Shown piece by piece: positions 8,530 to 16,155 of a stretch of DNA of 64,000 nucleotides. The stretch spans positions 53,298-117,297 of the forward strand of contig NZ_NCSM01000012.1 of the NCBI RefSeq assembly GCF_002224125.1, given 5' to 3'. Made by a program: the position numbers and the translations under genes. Below the pieces are notes generated by a model. That model had not been told where the DNA came from, made no database searches, and saw only the letters and a program-made list of their open reading frames with translations. Positions within the stretch are counted from its first letter, which is position 1, and the number at the start of each line of letters is the position of its first letter. This DNA is from Streptomyces sp. NBS 14/10. GTDB lineage: Bacteria > Actinomycetota > Actinomycetes > Streptomycetales > Streptomycetaceae.

Positions 8530-9918
8530 GTGGAGACCGCGAGAAACACCGAGGAGGAGACCGGCCCGGCACAGGAGAGCCGACCCGCCGGAGCGGGCGG
8601 GGACCAGCCGAGCGGGGACGGGCCGAGCGGGGACGGGCCGGCCCAAAGGGGGTGGCGGCGGTGGGTGATGGATGTGCGGCCCCTGCGGCACCGTCCGTTC
8701 CGCCGCCTGTGGGCGTCCACCTCCATCACCACGATCGGCAGCCAGCTCACCGCGGTGGCCGTGCCCAAGCAGATCTACGACCTCACCGGCTCCTCGGCCT
8801 GGGTCGGCTACGCGAGCTTCGCGGGACTGCTGCCGCTCGTGGTCTTCGCGCTGTGGGGCGGCGCGATCGCCGACCGGGTGGACCGGCGGACCCTGATGCT
8901 GGTCACGGGGGTCGGCATCGCCGTCATCTCGGTGCTGTTCTGGGCGCAGTCCGCCGCCGGGATCCACTCGGTGCCGCTGCTGATGGTGCTGCTCGCCGCC
9001 CAGCAGGGCCTGTTCGGCATCAACTTCCCGGCCCGTAGCGCCTCGATAGCCCGGCTCGTCCCCGCCGAGGAGCTGCCCGCCGCGGGCGCCCTGCAGTCCA
9101 CCGTCGCGCAGACCGGCATGGTGCTGGGGCCGCTGCTGGCGGGGGCGCTGATCCCGCTCATCGGCCTGTCCACGCTGTATCTGATCGACGCCGTCGCGCT
9201 GTGCTTCACCCTGTGGGCCGTATGGCGGCTGCCCGCGCTGCCCCCGCTGGACACGGGCAAGGAGGCGGGCAAGGACACGGGCAAGGACGAGGGGCGCGGC
9301 AGGCGGCGGGCCGGCGGGCGGGAGGTGGCGGACGGGTTCCGTTACATCGTGGCGCAGCGGGTGCTGCTGCTGTCCTTCCTCGCGGACATCGTCGCGATGG
9401 TCTTCGGCATGCCGCGCGCCCTGTTCCCGCAGCTGGCGTCGAGCACCTACGCGCCCTGGGGCGAGGGGTTCGCACTCGGGCTGCTGTTCGCGGCGATTCC
9501 CATCGGGGCGGTGGCCGGCGGGCTGCTGTCGGGGACCTTCTCCCGGGCCCGCCACCACGGGCTGATGGTCAGCGCCGCCGTGGTGGTCTGGGGGCTGGCC
9601 ATCACCGGGTTCGGGCTGAGCGGCGGACTCTGGTGGGCGGCGGCCTTCCTGGCCGTGGCCGGGGTCGCCGACATGGTCTCCATGGTCTTCCGCGGGGCGA
9701 TCCTCCAGTCGGCCGCCACCGACGATATGCGCGGCCGGATGCAGGGCGTCTTCACCGTCGTGGTGGCCGGTGGGCCACGCCTGGCCGATCTGCTGCACGG
9801 CACGGGCGGCTCGCTGTTCGGCCCGCGGGCGGCGGTGACCGCGGGCGGCCTGCTGGTCGTCGTCATCATGCTCGCCCTGACCGCCGCGGTTCCTTCCTTC
9901 CGGCGCTACACCGCCTGA
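8530..9918 (+). CDS. MFS transporter, EntS-like
   Basis: A 12-helix major facilitator protein (helices begin at RPFRRLWASTSITTIGSQLT). The cytoplasmic loop GGAIADRVDRRTLML between helices 2 and 3 is the MFS motif A; a long Lys/Asp-rich loop (GKEAGKDTGKDEG) separates the halves. The overall pattern resembles the enterobactin-exporter-like group common in actinobacteria; the substrate is unknown. I chose GTG at 8530 with AAGGGG 13 nt upstream; an in-frame ATG at 8485 would add 15 residues but has no clear ribosome site and looks like promoter DNA. It runs convergent with the methylisoborneol operon. Confidence 0.85.
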   Translation: METARNTEEETGPAQESRPAGAGGDQPSGDGPSGDGPAQRGWRRWVMDVRPLRHRPFRRLWASTSITTIGSQLTAVAVPKQIYDLTGSSAWVGYASFAGLLPLVVFALWGGAIADRVDRRTLMLVTGVGIAVISVLFWAQSAAGIHSVPLLMVLLAAQQGLFGINFPARSASIARLVPAEELPAAGALQSTVAQTGMVLGPLLAGALIPLIGLSTLYLIDAVALCFTLWAVWRLPALPPLDTGKEAGKDTGKDEGRGRRRAGGREVADGFRYIVAQRVLLLSFLADIVAMVFGMPRALFPQLASSTYAPWGEGFALGLLFAAIPIGAVAGGLLSGTFSRARHHGLMVSAAVVVWGLAITGFGLSGGLWWAAAFLAVAGVADMVSMVFRGAILQSAATDDMRGRMQGVFTVVVAGGPRLADLLHGTGGSLFGPRAAVTAGGLLVVVIMLALTAAVPSFRRYTA

Positions 9919-9942
9919 GGACCCTGGCGTGTCCTCAGGCGG
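9911..9942. terminator. Bidirectional hairpin terminator
   Basis: Perfect 12-bp arms, CCGCCTGAGGAC and GTCCTCAGGCGG, around an 8-base loop. It overlaps the MFS stop codon and sits between two convergent genes, the usual place for a shared factor-independent terminator. Confidence 0.7.
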
Positions 9943-9963
9943 CAGGCAGCAGGCGGCAGGCGC

Positions 9964-10887
9964 TCAGACGCGGTCGGCCGCGATCAGGAAGTACTGGAAG
10001 GAACCGTCCTTGTAGGAGTTGATGAACGCCTCCTCAATGCCGGTGACCAGTGAGGACGTGGCCCGTAGCGCCCAGTAGGGCAGGGTCGCGGGAGTGAGGT
10101 CGACGACGGCCTGCGGTACGAGCCGGTTGTCGGCCATGGCGCGCAGATACTCCCGGCGGGAGTGGATGTTGCACTCGAAGTGCGCGTTGATCTGGGAGAC
10201 CCACTTCGAGGGCTGGCCGTAACGCGGGTTCCAGCAGCCGGTGATGGTCACGTAGCGGCCGCCGACCGCGAGGATGCGGGAGTGCTCGGCGAAGAGGTCG
10301 TGCAGGTCGACGTACATGCTCGACTCGTTGTTCCACGAGGCCGCGGCCTGCCCGGTCTCGAAGGGCGTACCGAGCATATTGCAGACGCGGGCGTGGACGT
10401 GGTCCTCGATGCCGAGTTCGCGGGCGCGCTGGTTGGCGAAGTCGGCCTGCTTGGCCGAGAGCGTGACGCCCTCGACCGTGCACCCGAAGCGCTGGTGGGC
10501 CATGACCATCGAGCCGCCGCGGCCGCATCCGGCGTCCACGAGCGTGTCGTCGCGCTCAATGGGGCCGAGGTGGTCCAGGAGGAGTTCGGCCTGTGCCGAC
10601 TCCAGCCGGTGGAGCTCGGCGATCAGCCTCTTCTCGTATTCGCCGGTGCCGTCGCCGGGGTCGCCGAGGGCGGCGTGGTCGACGCTTCCGATGCCGTAGT
10701 GGTGGTGGTAAAGGCCGTCGACATCGCCGAGCCGCAGGTTCACGGGCCTGGCCTCGTGGTCCCAGTAGCGGGCGATGTCCCCCTGGTAGGGCGTGCTCGG
10801 GGCGGGGATGAACATGGAGGTGCCGGCAGAGGCGTCGGCAGAGGTGGCGACGGTGGTGAGATCGGCGCTGGTCACGGATAAATCCAT
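9964..10887 (-). CDS. gdpmt: Geranyl diphosphate 2-C-methyltransferase (2-methylisoborneol pathway)
   Basis: SAM-dependent enzyme that methylates geranyl diphosphate at C2, giving the C11 substrate of methylisoborneol synthase. Seen: SAM motif I TLVDAGCGRGGSM near residues 114-126, the family block NNESSMYVDLHDLF holding the catalytic acidic region, and the C-terminal INSYKDGSFQYFLIAADRV. At 307 aa it fits the family. I took ATG at 10887, five bases after the cyclase stop, with AAGAAG just upstream; the longer open frame merely overlaps the cyclase gene. Co-transcribed with the cyclase. Confidence 0.95.
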   Translation of the reverse strand: MDLSVTSADLTTVATSADASAGTSMFIPAPSTPYQGDIARYWDHEARPVNLRLGDVDGLYHHHYGIGSVDHAALGDPGDGTGEYEKRLIAELHRLESAQAELLLDHLGPIERDDTLVDAGCGRGGSMVMAHQRFGCTVEGVTLSAKQADFANQRARELGIEDHVHARVCNMLGTPFETGQAAASWNNESSMYVDLHDLFAEHSRILAVGGRYVTITGCWNPRYGQPSKWVSQINAHFECNIHSRREYLRAMADNRLVPQAVVDLTPATLPYWALRATSSLVTGIEEAFINSYKDGSFQYFLIAADRV

Positions 10888-10892
10888 TCTTC

Positions 10893-12035
10893 TTACCAGA
10901 AATCGGGCAGGGTGTAGCGGTAGGTGTTGGTCTGGTGCCAGTAGTGGTTGCCGTCGACCCATACGGCCACGCCGCGCACGAAGCGCTGCACGCTCGGAAC
11001 GGGGCAGGTGGCGGCCAGGGCCGCGGCCTCGGCCTCGAAGTCGTGCATGAGCTCGTTGTGGACCTCGACCGCCTTCAGATAGCCCTCGCGGTCGGAGATG
11101 CCCTCACGTTCGGCGATCACCACGGGCAGGTTCAGATGCCGGCCGGGGCTCGCGAGTTCCTTGGTGTACGAGTACAGGTCGTTCACGATGGTGGTGGCGT
11201 TCCCGGCGAGCGCGATGACCCGCTGCATGGCGGGCTGGGCGTGCAGGTCCGCGGGGAGTTCGTAGCCGCCGACGGAGTCGGTGATGGTGGGGCAGGGACG
11301 GAAGTTGTTGAACTGGCGCATCGCCAGGTACTCCCACACCTCGGGGACGTGGTCCGTCTGGGCCCAGGCGGCCTCGGCGAGGTACCCCATGTGCAGCCGG
11401 GCCATGTCGTGCCGGAACCGGTCGGCCTGGGAGGGGCTGGCCGCTTGGAGGAAGTACTCCATGGCGGAGCGGTAGGCGCGTCGGGGCGCGTCCGAATGAA
11501 GCGACTCCGCCCACCGCGGTTGGTACTCCTTGGTCGTGTGCAGGGGGTCGAGGGCGGTGTGCGCCAGCAGAAGGCGTCCGCCGAGGCCGATGGGCGAGCC
11601 TCCGTGGTCCTCGCAGTAGCAGTCGTCCACCGCGTTCTCGGCGACCATCAGGCGCGTGGCGAGCATCAGATGGTCGACGGTGGGGGCGTCCGGATGGCAG
11701 GCGACCATGTAGCGCCCCACGGAGAAGCCGTCGAACTGGTCCTCCCAGTCCTCGGGGTACAGATCGACCTCGTCCAACGCCCATGCCTTGATCCTCTGGC
11801 TGACCTCCTCCACCCGCACGGGGTCGGGCTCCGCCACCGGGTGGTGGTAGAGGCCCGGGACCGGGTTGCCCTCCGCCGGAGCTGCCGGAGCTGCTGGAGC
11901 TGTAGGGAGTTCAAGCAGCTCCGATGGTGTTGGTGGTTCCGCGCGCCGGGCCAGGTGCAGGCTCGCCGTGCCCAGGCCACTGGGGCCACGCAGGATCCGT
12001 TCCAGGACGCTGCTCGGTGCCTCGTCAACAGTCAT
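10893..12035 (-). CDS. 2-Methylisoborneol synthase (class I terpene cyclase)
   Basis: Cyclises 2-methylgeranyl diphosphate to the volatile 2-methylisoborneol. Metal-binding motifs are intact: the Asp-rich DDCYCED at residues 137-143 and the NSE triad Asn285, Ser289, Glu293 (NDLYSYTKE). A proline/alanine-rich N-terminal stretch (about residues 30-58) precedes the catalytic domain, as in other bacterial methylisoborneol synthases. 380 aa; AAGGAG lies about 9 nt before the ATG. First of two genes. The cyclic-nucleotide-binding (Eshl/Cnb-type) gene that usually accompanies this pair in streptomycetes is not next to it: upstream is a divergent channel gene, downstream an MFS gene. Confidence 0.96.
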   Translation of the reverse strand: MTVDEAPSSVLERILRGPSGLGTASLHLARRAEPPTPSELLELPTAPAAPAAPAEGNPVPGLYHHPVAEPDPVRVEEVSQRIKAWALDEVDLYPEDWEDQFDGFSVGRYMVACHPDAPTVDHLMLATRLMVAENAVDDCYCEDHGGSPIGLGGRLLLAHTALDPLHTTKEYQPRWAESLHSDAPRRAYRSAMEYFLQAASPSQADRFRHDMARLHMGYLAEAAWAQTDHVPEVWEYLAMRQFNNFRPCPTITDSVGGYELPADLHAQPAMQRVIALAGNATTIVNDLYSYTKELASPGRHLNLPVVIAEREGISDREGYLKAVEVHNELMHDFEAEAAALAATCPVPSVQRFVRGVAVWVDGNHYWHQTNTYRYTLPDFW

Positions 12036-12076
12036 CGGGCGAACTCTCCTTCGTCAGGGCGGTGGCCGATGTGCGT

Positions 12077-12106
12077 ACGCGTCACCGGGAAACGCGTCAC
12101 CGGGAA
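12077..12106. repeat. Two tandem copies of a 15-bp unit upstream of the terpene cyclase
   Basis: ACGCGTCACCGGGAA is repeated exactly twice without a gap, 42-71 bp before the cyclase start, where a regulator of the methylisoborneol promoter could bind. The 330-bp gap 12036-12365 between the divergent genes holds this repeat and the palindrome at 12237; I see no other gene in it. Confidence 0.6.
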
Positions 12107-12236
12107 AGCGGAAAGGAGGGGGCAAACATCCGGGAATCCGTCCAGATCCCGGGGAACAGTAACGGCCGGTGCGCCCAAGGGGCCGTCGGAAGCCGATGAC
12201 ATTAACTCGATGCGATGATCTGACCCCGCACCATGT

Positions 12237-12248
12237 TTGCCCGGGCAA
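12237..12248. promoter_or_regulatory. Palindrome TTGCCCGGGCAA upstream of the channel-like gene
   Basis: A perfect 12-bp palindrome, about 118 bp before the channel-like start and 200 bp before the cyclase start. It could be an operator for either divergent gene. Its core CCCGGGCAA also occurs in two eCIS intergenic regions (39762 and 56760), which may be chance. Confidence 0.35.
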
Positions 12249-12365
12249 CCGACGGTATTCGGACACGGCCGTGGGTACCGTGATGATCAACGGACGGCCG
12301 TGGCCATGCCAACCCCGCGCGGGCCCGTCCGGAACCGCCGAACGGCCCAGGAGGCTCTACCCAGC

Positions 12366-14411
12366 ATGCCCACCCTGCCTCAGCAGCCGTCGGCGGATCC
12401 GCCCGGCCCGCACATGGTCGTCTGCGGCGACGACGCGCTCGCCCACCGCCTCGCCGCCGAACTCAAGGACGTCTACCTGGAGCGGGTGACCGTCGTCATC
12501 CCCGCCACGCCCTCCGCCTGGGAGCCACGGCCGGCGCGGACCGCGGCGCCGGGGGCGGGGCGCGGCCGGGCGCGGGCCGCGGCGCTCTTCGGGCGGATGA
12601 CGGCGGCCGTGGGCCGCCCGTCGCTGTCCCCGCCGGAGCCCGCCGCCGCGCCTTCGGACGCGGGCATACGGGTCCTGGAGGCGGTCGAGCCGGACGACGA
12701 GGTGCTGACCGAGGCCGGGGTGGAACGGGCCGCCGCCCTCGCGCTGGTCTACGACGACGACGAGACCAACATCCACGCCGCGCTGCGCGCCCGCCGCCTC
12801 AACCCCCGGCTGCGGCTGGTGATCCGGCTCTACAACCGCAAACTCGGCGAGCATCTGCGGGAACTGCTCGACCAGGCCGCGGCGGTCGCCGACCCGGGCC
12901 TGGACGCGGCGGAGCCGGACGCCTCGACCACCGTCCTGTCGGACGCCGACACCGCCGCGCCCGCGCTCGCGGCCACCGCCGTCGCGGGCACCAGCAAGGT
13001 GATCCAGGCCGACGGGGTGCTGCTGCGGGCCACCATCCGCACCCCGCGCGGCCGCGACGCCATCGCCGACCCCGGTCTTGCCACCCTCGCCCTGCTCTCC
13101 TCGACCACCAACGACCCGGCGGGCCAGGAGGGTTCGGACAGCAGCGGGGCCGAAGGGCCGCGCATGCTGCCCGACGACCAGGCCGCGGCCGCCGCGACCG
13201 GGCGCCGTACGGTGGTGCTGGAGGCCGTCTCGCACACCGGGTCCGCGCTGCCGCCGCGCCGGCTCGGCGGCCGGGGCGTGCCGCTCGGCTCGCTGTTCTC
13301 CCGTCGGCTGCGGCGGACCGTCCTGGGGTTCGCCGCGGCGCTGCTGGCCCTCGCCGTCGCGTCCTGGCAGATCACCGGGGAACACCCGCTGCGCGCCGCC
13401 TATTTGACGCTGCTTGACATCCTCGGCACCGGCGACCCCGCGCTCGGCCAGCCGCTCGCCCGGCAGATCCTGCAACTGCTGTCCGGGCTGGTCGGCCTGA
13501 TGCTGCTGCCGGTCCTGGTGGCCGCCACGCTGGAAGGGCTCGGCACCTTCCGGACCGCGTCCGCCCTGCGCCGACCGCCGCGCGGGCTGTCCGGCCATGT
13601 CGTACTGCTCGGCCTCGGCAAGGTCGGCACCCGGGTGCTGGCCCGGCTGCGGGAGATGGACATCCCCGTGGTGTGCGTCGAGGAGGACCCCCAGGCGCGT
13701 GGCATTCCGCTGGCCCGCCGGCTGCGGGTGCCCACCATCATCGGGGACGTCACGGAGGAGGGCGTGCTGGAGGCCGCCAAGATCGACCGGGCACACGCAC
13801 TGCTCGCGGTCACCAGCTCCGACACCACCAACCTGGAGGCCACGCTGTACGCCCGCTCGCTCGAGCCCGGCCTGCGGGTGGCCATGCGGCTGTACGACGA
13901 CCGCTTCGCCAGAGCCGTCTACCGCACCCTGCGGGCCGCTCACCCACAGGCGCTGACCCGCAGCCGGAGCGTGTCCACGCTGGCGGCCCCGGCCTTCGCG
14001 GGCGCCATGATGGGGCGTCAGATCCTCGGCGCGGTCCCGGTCGAGCGGCGGGTGCTGCTCTTCGCCGCGGTGCCCGCCGCGGGCCACCCGCAACTGGAGG
14101 GCCGCACCGTCGCCCAGGCGTTCCGGCCGGGCGCCTGGCGGGTGGTCGCCCTGGACACCGCGGACGCCGGCGGCCGGCTCCGCGATCTGGCCGTGGCGCC
14201 CCCTGCCGACGGAAGCGGGCGGCAGCGGGGCCTGGTGTGGGACCTCCCGCCGGACTACGTCCTGCGGCCCCAGGACCGCGTGGTGCTGGCCGCGACCCGC
14301 CAGGGGCTGGGCGAACTCCTCGGTCGCGGGCCGGTGTCCGGCCGTACGGATGGCCGTACGGATGGCCGTACGGATCCCGCCGCGCGCCCCGCCGCCCCGG
14401 GCCCGGCCTGA
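12366..14411 (+). CDS. Two-domain TrkA-N (RCK-type) ion-channel-like protein, CASTOR/POLLUX-related
   Basis: Predicted membrane protein with a nucleotide-binding RCK/TrkA-N domain on each side of a small membrane region. First Rossmann segment HMVVCGDDALAHRLAAEL at about residues 15-33; hydrophobic helices near residues 318-337 and 371-395 with a pore-loop-like LLDILGTGDPALGQ between them; second domain GHVVLLGLGKVGTRVLARL near residue 409 followed by IIGDVTEEGVLEAAKIDRA. This order matches bacterial proteins related to plant CASTOR/POLLUX channels; ion selectivity is unknown. AGGAGG lies 11 nt before the ATG at 12366, which decides the start over longer frames. The C-terminus ends in a GRTD repeat. 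Confidence 0.85.
   Translation: MPTLPQQPSADPPGPHMVVCGDDALAHRLAAELKDVYLERVTVVIPATPSAWEPRPARTAAPGAGRGRARAAALFGRMTAAVGRPSLSPPEPAAAPSDAGIRVLEAVEPDDEVLTEAGVERAAALALVYDDDETNIHAALRARRLNPRLRLVIRLYNRKLGEHLRELLDQAAAVADPGLDAAEPDASTTVLSDADTAAPALAATAVAGTSKVIQADGVLLRATIRTPRGRDAIADPGLATLALLSSTTNDPAGQEGSDSSGAEGPRMLPDDQAAAAATGRRTVVLEAVSHTGSALPPRRLGGRGVPLGSLFSRRLRRTVLGFAAALLALAVASWQITGEHPLRAAYLTLLDILGTGDPALGQPLARQILQLLSGLVGLMLLPVLVAATLEGLGTFRTASALRRPPRGLSGHVVLLGLGKVGTRVLARLREMDIPVVCVEEDPQARGIPLARRLRVPTIIGDVTEEGVLEAAKIDRAHALLAVTSSDTTNLEATLYARSLEPGLRVAMRLYDDRFARAVYRTLRAAHPQALTRSRSVSTLAAPAFAGAMMGRQILGAVPVERRVLLFAAVPAAGHPQLEGRTVAQAFRPGAWRVVALDTADAGGRLRDLAVAPPADGSGRQRGLVWDLPPDYVLRPQDRVVLAATRQGLGELLGRGPVSGRTDGRTDGRTDPAARPAAPGPA
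14341..14376 (+). repeat. Three tandem 12-bp units at the 3' end of the channel-like gene
   Basis: GCCGTACGGATG occurs three times in tandem (the last with a final C) and encodes GRTD three times near the C-terminus. Likely a slippage-prone, disordered tail. Confidence 0.8.
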
Positions 14412-14635
14412 AACAGGGCCCATGGGGTCAGGAGACTTCTGGGGTCAGGACGGGCCTGCCCAGTCCAGCGTGGGGGCCAGGCATCCCTCCAGGGTCAGCA
14501 GCCACCGCTTCAGTGCGAGCCCCGTCTCCCCGCCGCCGAAGCCGCCGATGCCATCGGCGGCCACCACGCGGTGGCACGGCACCAGCAGCGAGATCGGGTT
14601 GGAGCCCATGATCGACCCGACCGTGCGCGCGGCTA

Positions 14636-14798
14636 GGGTCTGTCGTCGAAGGGGGCGTCCGGCCGCGAGCGGCGTCTGGTGCGGTGCCTCGCAAGGCGGA
14701 GCGTCGTCCTCGTACTGGGCGTACTTGGGCGATGCGACAACGCGGCGAGGTGCCGTGCCAGGCGTCGGGAGCAGGGCGCCCCCTTCGACGGCAGGCCC
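14636..14798. mobile_element. MITE-like element, 163 bp, inserted in ogt
   Basis: The ends form inverted repeats: including flanking bases, 14632-14660 and the complement of 14774-14802 match at 26 of 29 positions. The element begins GGGTCTG and ends CAGGCCC, and TA is duplicated on both sides within CTAG. The interior has no transposase. A TA/CTAG target and a GGG...CCC end suggest mobilisation by an IS5/IS427- or IS630-like transposase; that family assignment is inference. Removing the element and one TA (165 bp, 55 codons) rejoins ogt exactly in frame as EQRALAARTVGS. Confidence 0.8.
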
Positions 14799-15011
14799 TA
14801 GCGCCCGCTGCTCCGGGCCCGCCGCCTCGAACGCCCCGCTGCGCTCGGCGAGTTCGCCGTAGGTGATGGTGCGGCCGAAACCGACCGTCTGCTGGAGCGT
14901 ACGCAGCACGGCCTGCTGCGTCCCGGACGTCAGCGTCCAGTCCAGCGGCAGCTCCAACTCATGCCGCCGTCCGGCGAAGTATTCGGCGAAGCGGGCCCCC
15001 TTCCCCGCTCA

Positions 15012-15108
15012 GTCTCGGGGCGCTTCAATGCACGGGCTTCCCTCGTCGCTGCTCGCTCCTTCGTCACTGCGCGGCTCCTCAGTCCAGCCCGCGCAGCGCC
15101 CCGAGACA
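15012..15108. mobile_element. Second, unrelated MITE-like element in ogt
   Basis: About 97 bp bounded by inverted repeats sharing GTCTCGGGGCGCT (left end 15012-15024, complement at the right end 15095-15107). CGCTCA occurs on both flanks (15006-15011 and 15109-15114), a candidate 5-6 bp target duplication. No coding capacity. It differs from the 14636 element in both ends and target size, so two separate insertions hit the same gene. Element plus duplication is 103 bp, which shifts the frame. Confidence 0.65.
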
Positions 15109-15375
15109 CGCTCACCGGGCGCCGCCGCCGCTCTGCGATCGCCGGATGCCTCGGATATCAGCGGCCCCGCCGGTAGCCCGGCCGCGCCCTGCGGGGTGTA
15201 GGCCGCCGCGACCACGCCCCGGTCGGTCACGCCCACCCGCATCCGCCCGGTGGGAAGCGGCGTCGCTGTGTCTCAACGGGCTCCCACATCACGCTCACCC
15301 GGCGACCCTACTGGGCACCACCGACACCCGGCCCGGGTGTCGTACGGGCCGGGTGCCGTACGCGAGCGGTCGCCG

Positions 15376-15885
15376 TCAGGCACCCCTCAGCTGATTGTGG
15401 TCGCCGGTGCCGTTGACGGAGGACGGCGGGCGGGTGGGGCGCTCCAGGATGCCCCGGGCGTCGCTCGGGATGGCCTCGGGGGCCGGGCCGGGCGGTGCGC
15501 CCGTGGTCTCGGCCGCGCCCTGGTAGGGCTGGGCGGAGCCGTTGATCTTCTCGATCGCCTGCCGCGCCTGCTCACCGGGGGAGCGGGCGGTCAGGGGCGC
15601 GGCCGGGGCCGGGGCGGGAGCGGGGAGCTGCTGGCCGCGGTCCGGGGCGGGCTTGGCGTGGGACGCGTGAGTGGTGTGCGTGGCGTGGACGGCGGAGGCC
15701 GGCCGGCCGCGCAGCCGGTGGCTGACGGCCTCGTCGAGGCTCACCGGGCGTTGCAGCTGGGCGGCCAGCCGGCCGGCCTCCTGGCCGAGCCTGGCGATGT
15801 CCTCCCAGGACAGATGGAGCACGAGGCGGAGTTCCGCGTCCCCGCCCGGGAGAGCTTGTACGGGAGGGATGGCCGGCTCGTTCAC
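15376..15885 (-). CDS. Hypothetical Pro/Ala-rich protein
   Basis: I do not recognise this 169-aa protein. Start GTG at 15885 is supported by GGAG 9 nt upstream. The N-terminal third is the only ordered-looking part (ELRLVLHLSWEDIARLGQEAGRLAAQLQRPVSLDEAVSHRLRG, at about residues 15-56), helical and resembling a short coiled helix pair. The rest is low-complexity Pro/Ala/His sequence (HATHTTHASHAKPAPD). No signal peptide or membrane segment. It stands alone between the ogt pseudogene and the DeoR/LacI regulator. Confidence 0.6.
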   Translation of the reverse strand: MNEPAIPPVQALPGGDAELRLVLHLSWEDIARLGQEAGRLAAQLQRPVSLDEAVSHRLRGRPASAVHATHTTHASHAKPAPDRGQQLPAPAPAPAAPLTARSPGEQARQAIEKINGSAQPYQGAAETTGAPPGPAPEAIPSDARGILERPTRPPSSVNGTGDHNQLRGA

Positions 15886-16096
15886 GATCGGTTCTCCAAG
15901 CGTCGGGCGGCTGTTGGGCCGCTGTCGGGTCGGCGTCGTGCGCCGTGCGCCGTGCGCCGTGCACGGGCGCACGAAAGGTGGTACGTGGCCCGGCCCCTGC
16001 CCGTTCAATGCCTCGTTCAACACCTCCTCCTTCCTAGGGGTTTCCCTCGTTGGTCTTCCTCCAGCCGACGGCCCTGTCCCGCGGGCCGCTCGATTG

Positions 16097-16110
16097 TGAT
16101 CGAATGATCG
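16097..16110 (+). promoter_or_regulatory. Candidate operator 1 of the DeoR/LacI regulator
   Basis: TGATCGAATGATCG, 46 bp before the regulator start. Two further copies fitting TGATCGNWTGAYYG lie right after the regulator gene (17251 and, inverted, 17301). TACTAT at 16112-16117 just downstream may be the -10 of the regulator promoter, so this site would serve autoregulation. Confidence 0.55.
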
Positions 16111-16155
16111 CTACTATGGCCGGGTTCTGGGAAAACCGATCACGGGCGGTGGGGT

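Larger units (their letters stand above)
14445..15289 (-). pseudogene. ogt: ogt, methylated-DNA-protein-cysteine methyltransferase, broken by two small elements and frameshifts
   Basis: The intact enzyme would repair O6-alkylguanine by transferring the alkyl group to a cysteine. The C-terminal part keeps SIMGSNPISLLVPCHRVV with the acceptor Cys in PCHR, and the TITYGELAERSG helix region. In-frame upstream sequence reads FAEYFAGRRHELELPLDW, and pieces of the N-terminus (MWEPVET; MRVGVTDRGVVAAAYTP) appear in other frames further upstream. One element (14636-14798) sits in frame inside the catalytic domain and adds 55 codons. A second (15012-15108) breaks the frame between the domains. The two N-terminal fragments are themselves out of frame. 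The longest remaining open frame is 14445-14957. Confidence 0.8.

Noticed and set aside
8485..8532. ATG at 8485 as MFS start
   Set aside because: The sequence around it looks like promoter DNA and has no good ribosome site; GTG at 8530 was preferred, though the choice is not certain.
14445..14957. The 170-codon frame treated as an intact small alkyltransferase
   Set aside because: It lacks the N-terminal half, starts at a TTG inside clearly homologous upstream coding sequence, and contains a 55-codon inverted-repeat element.
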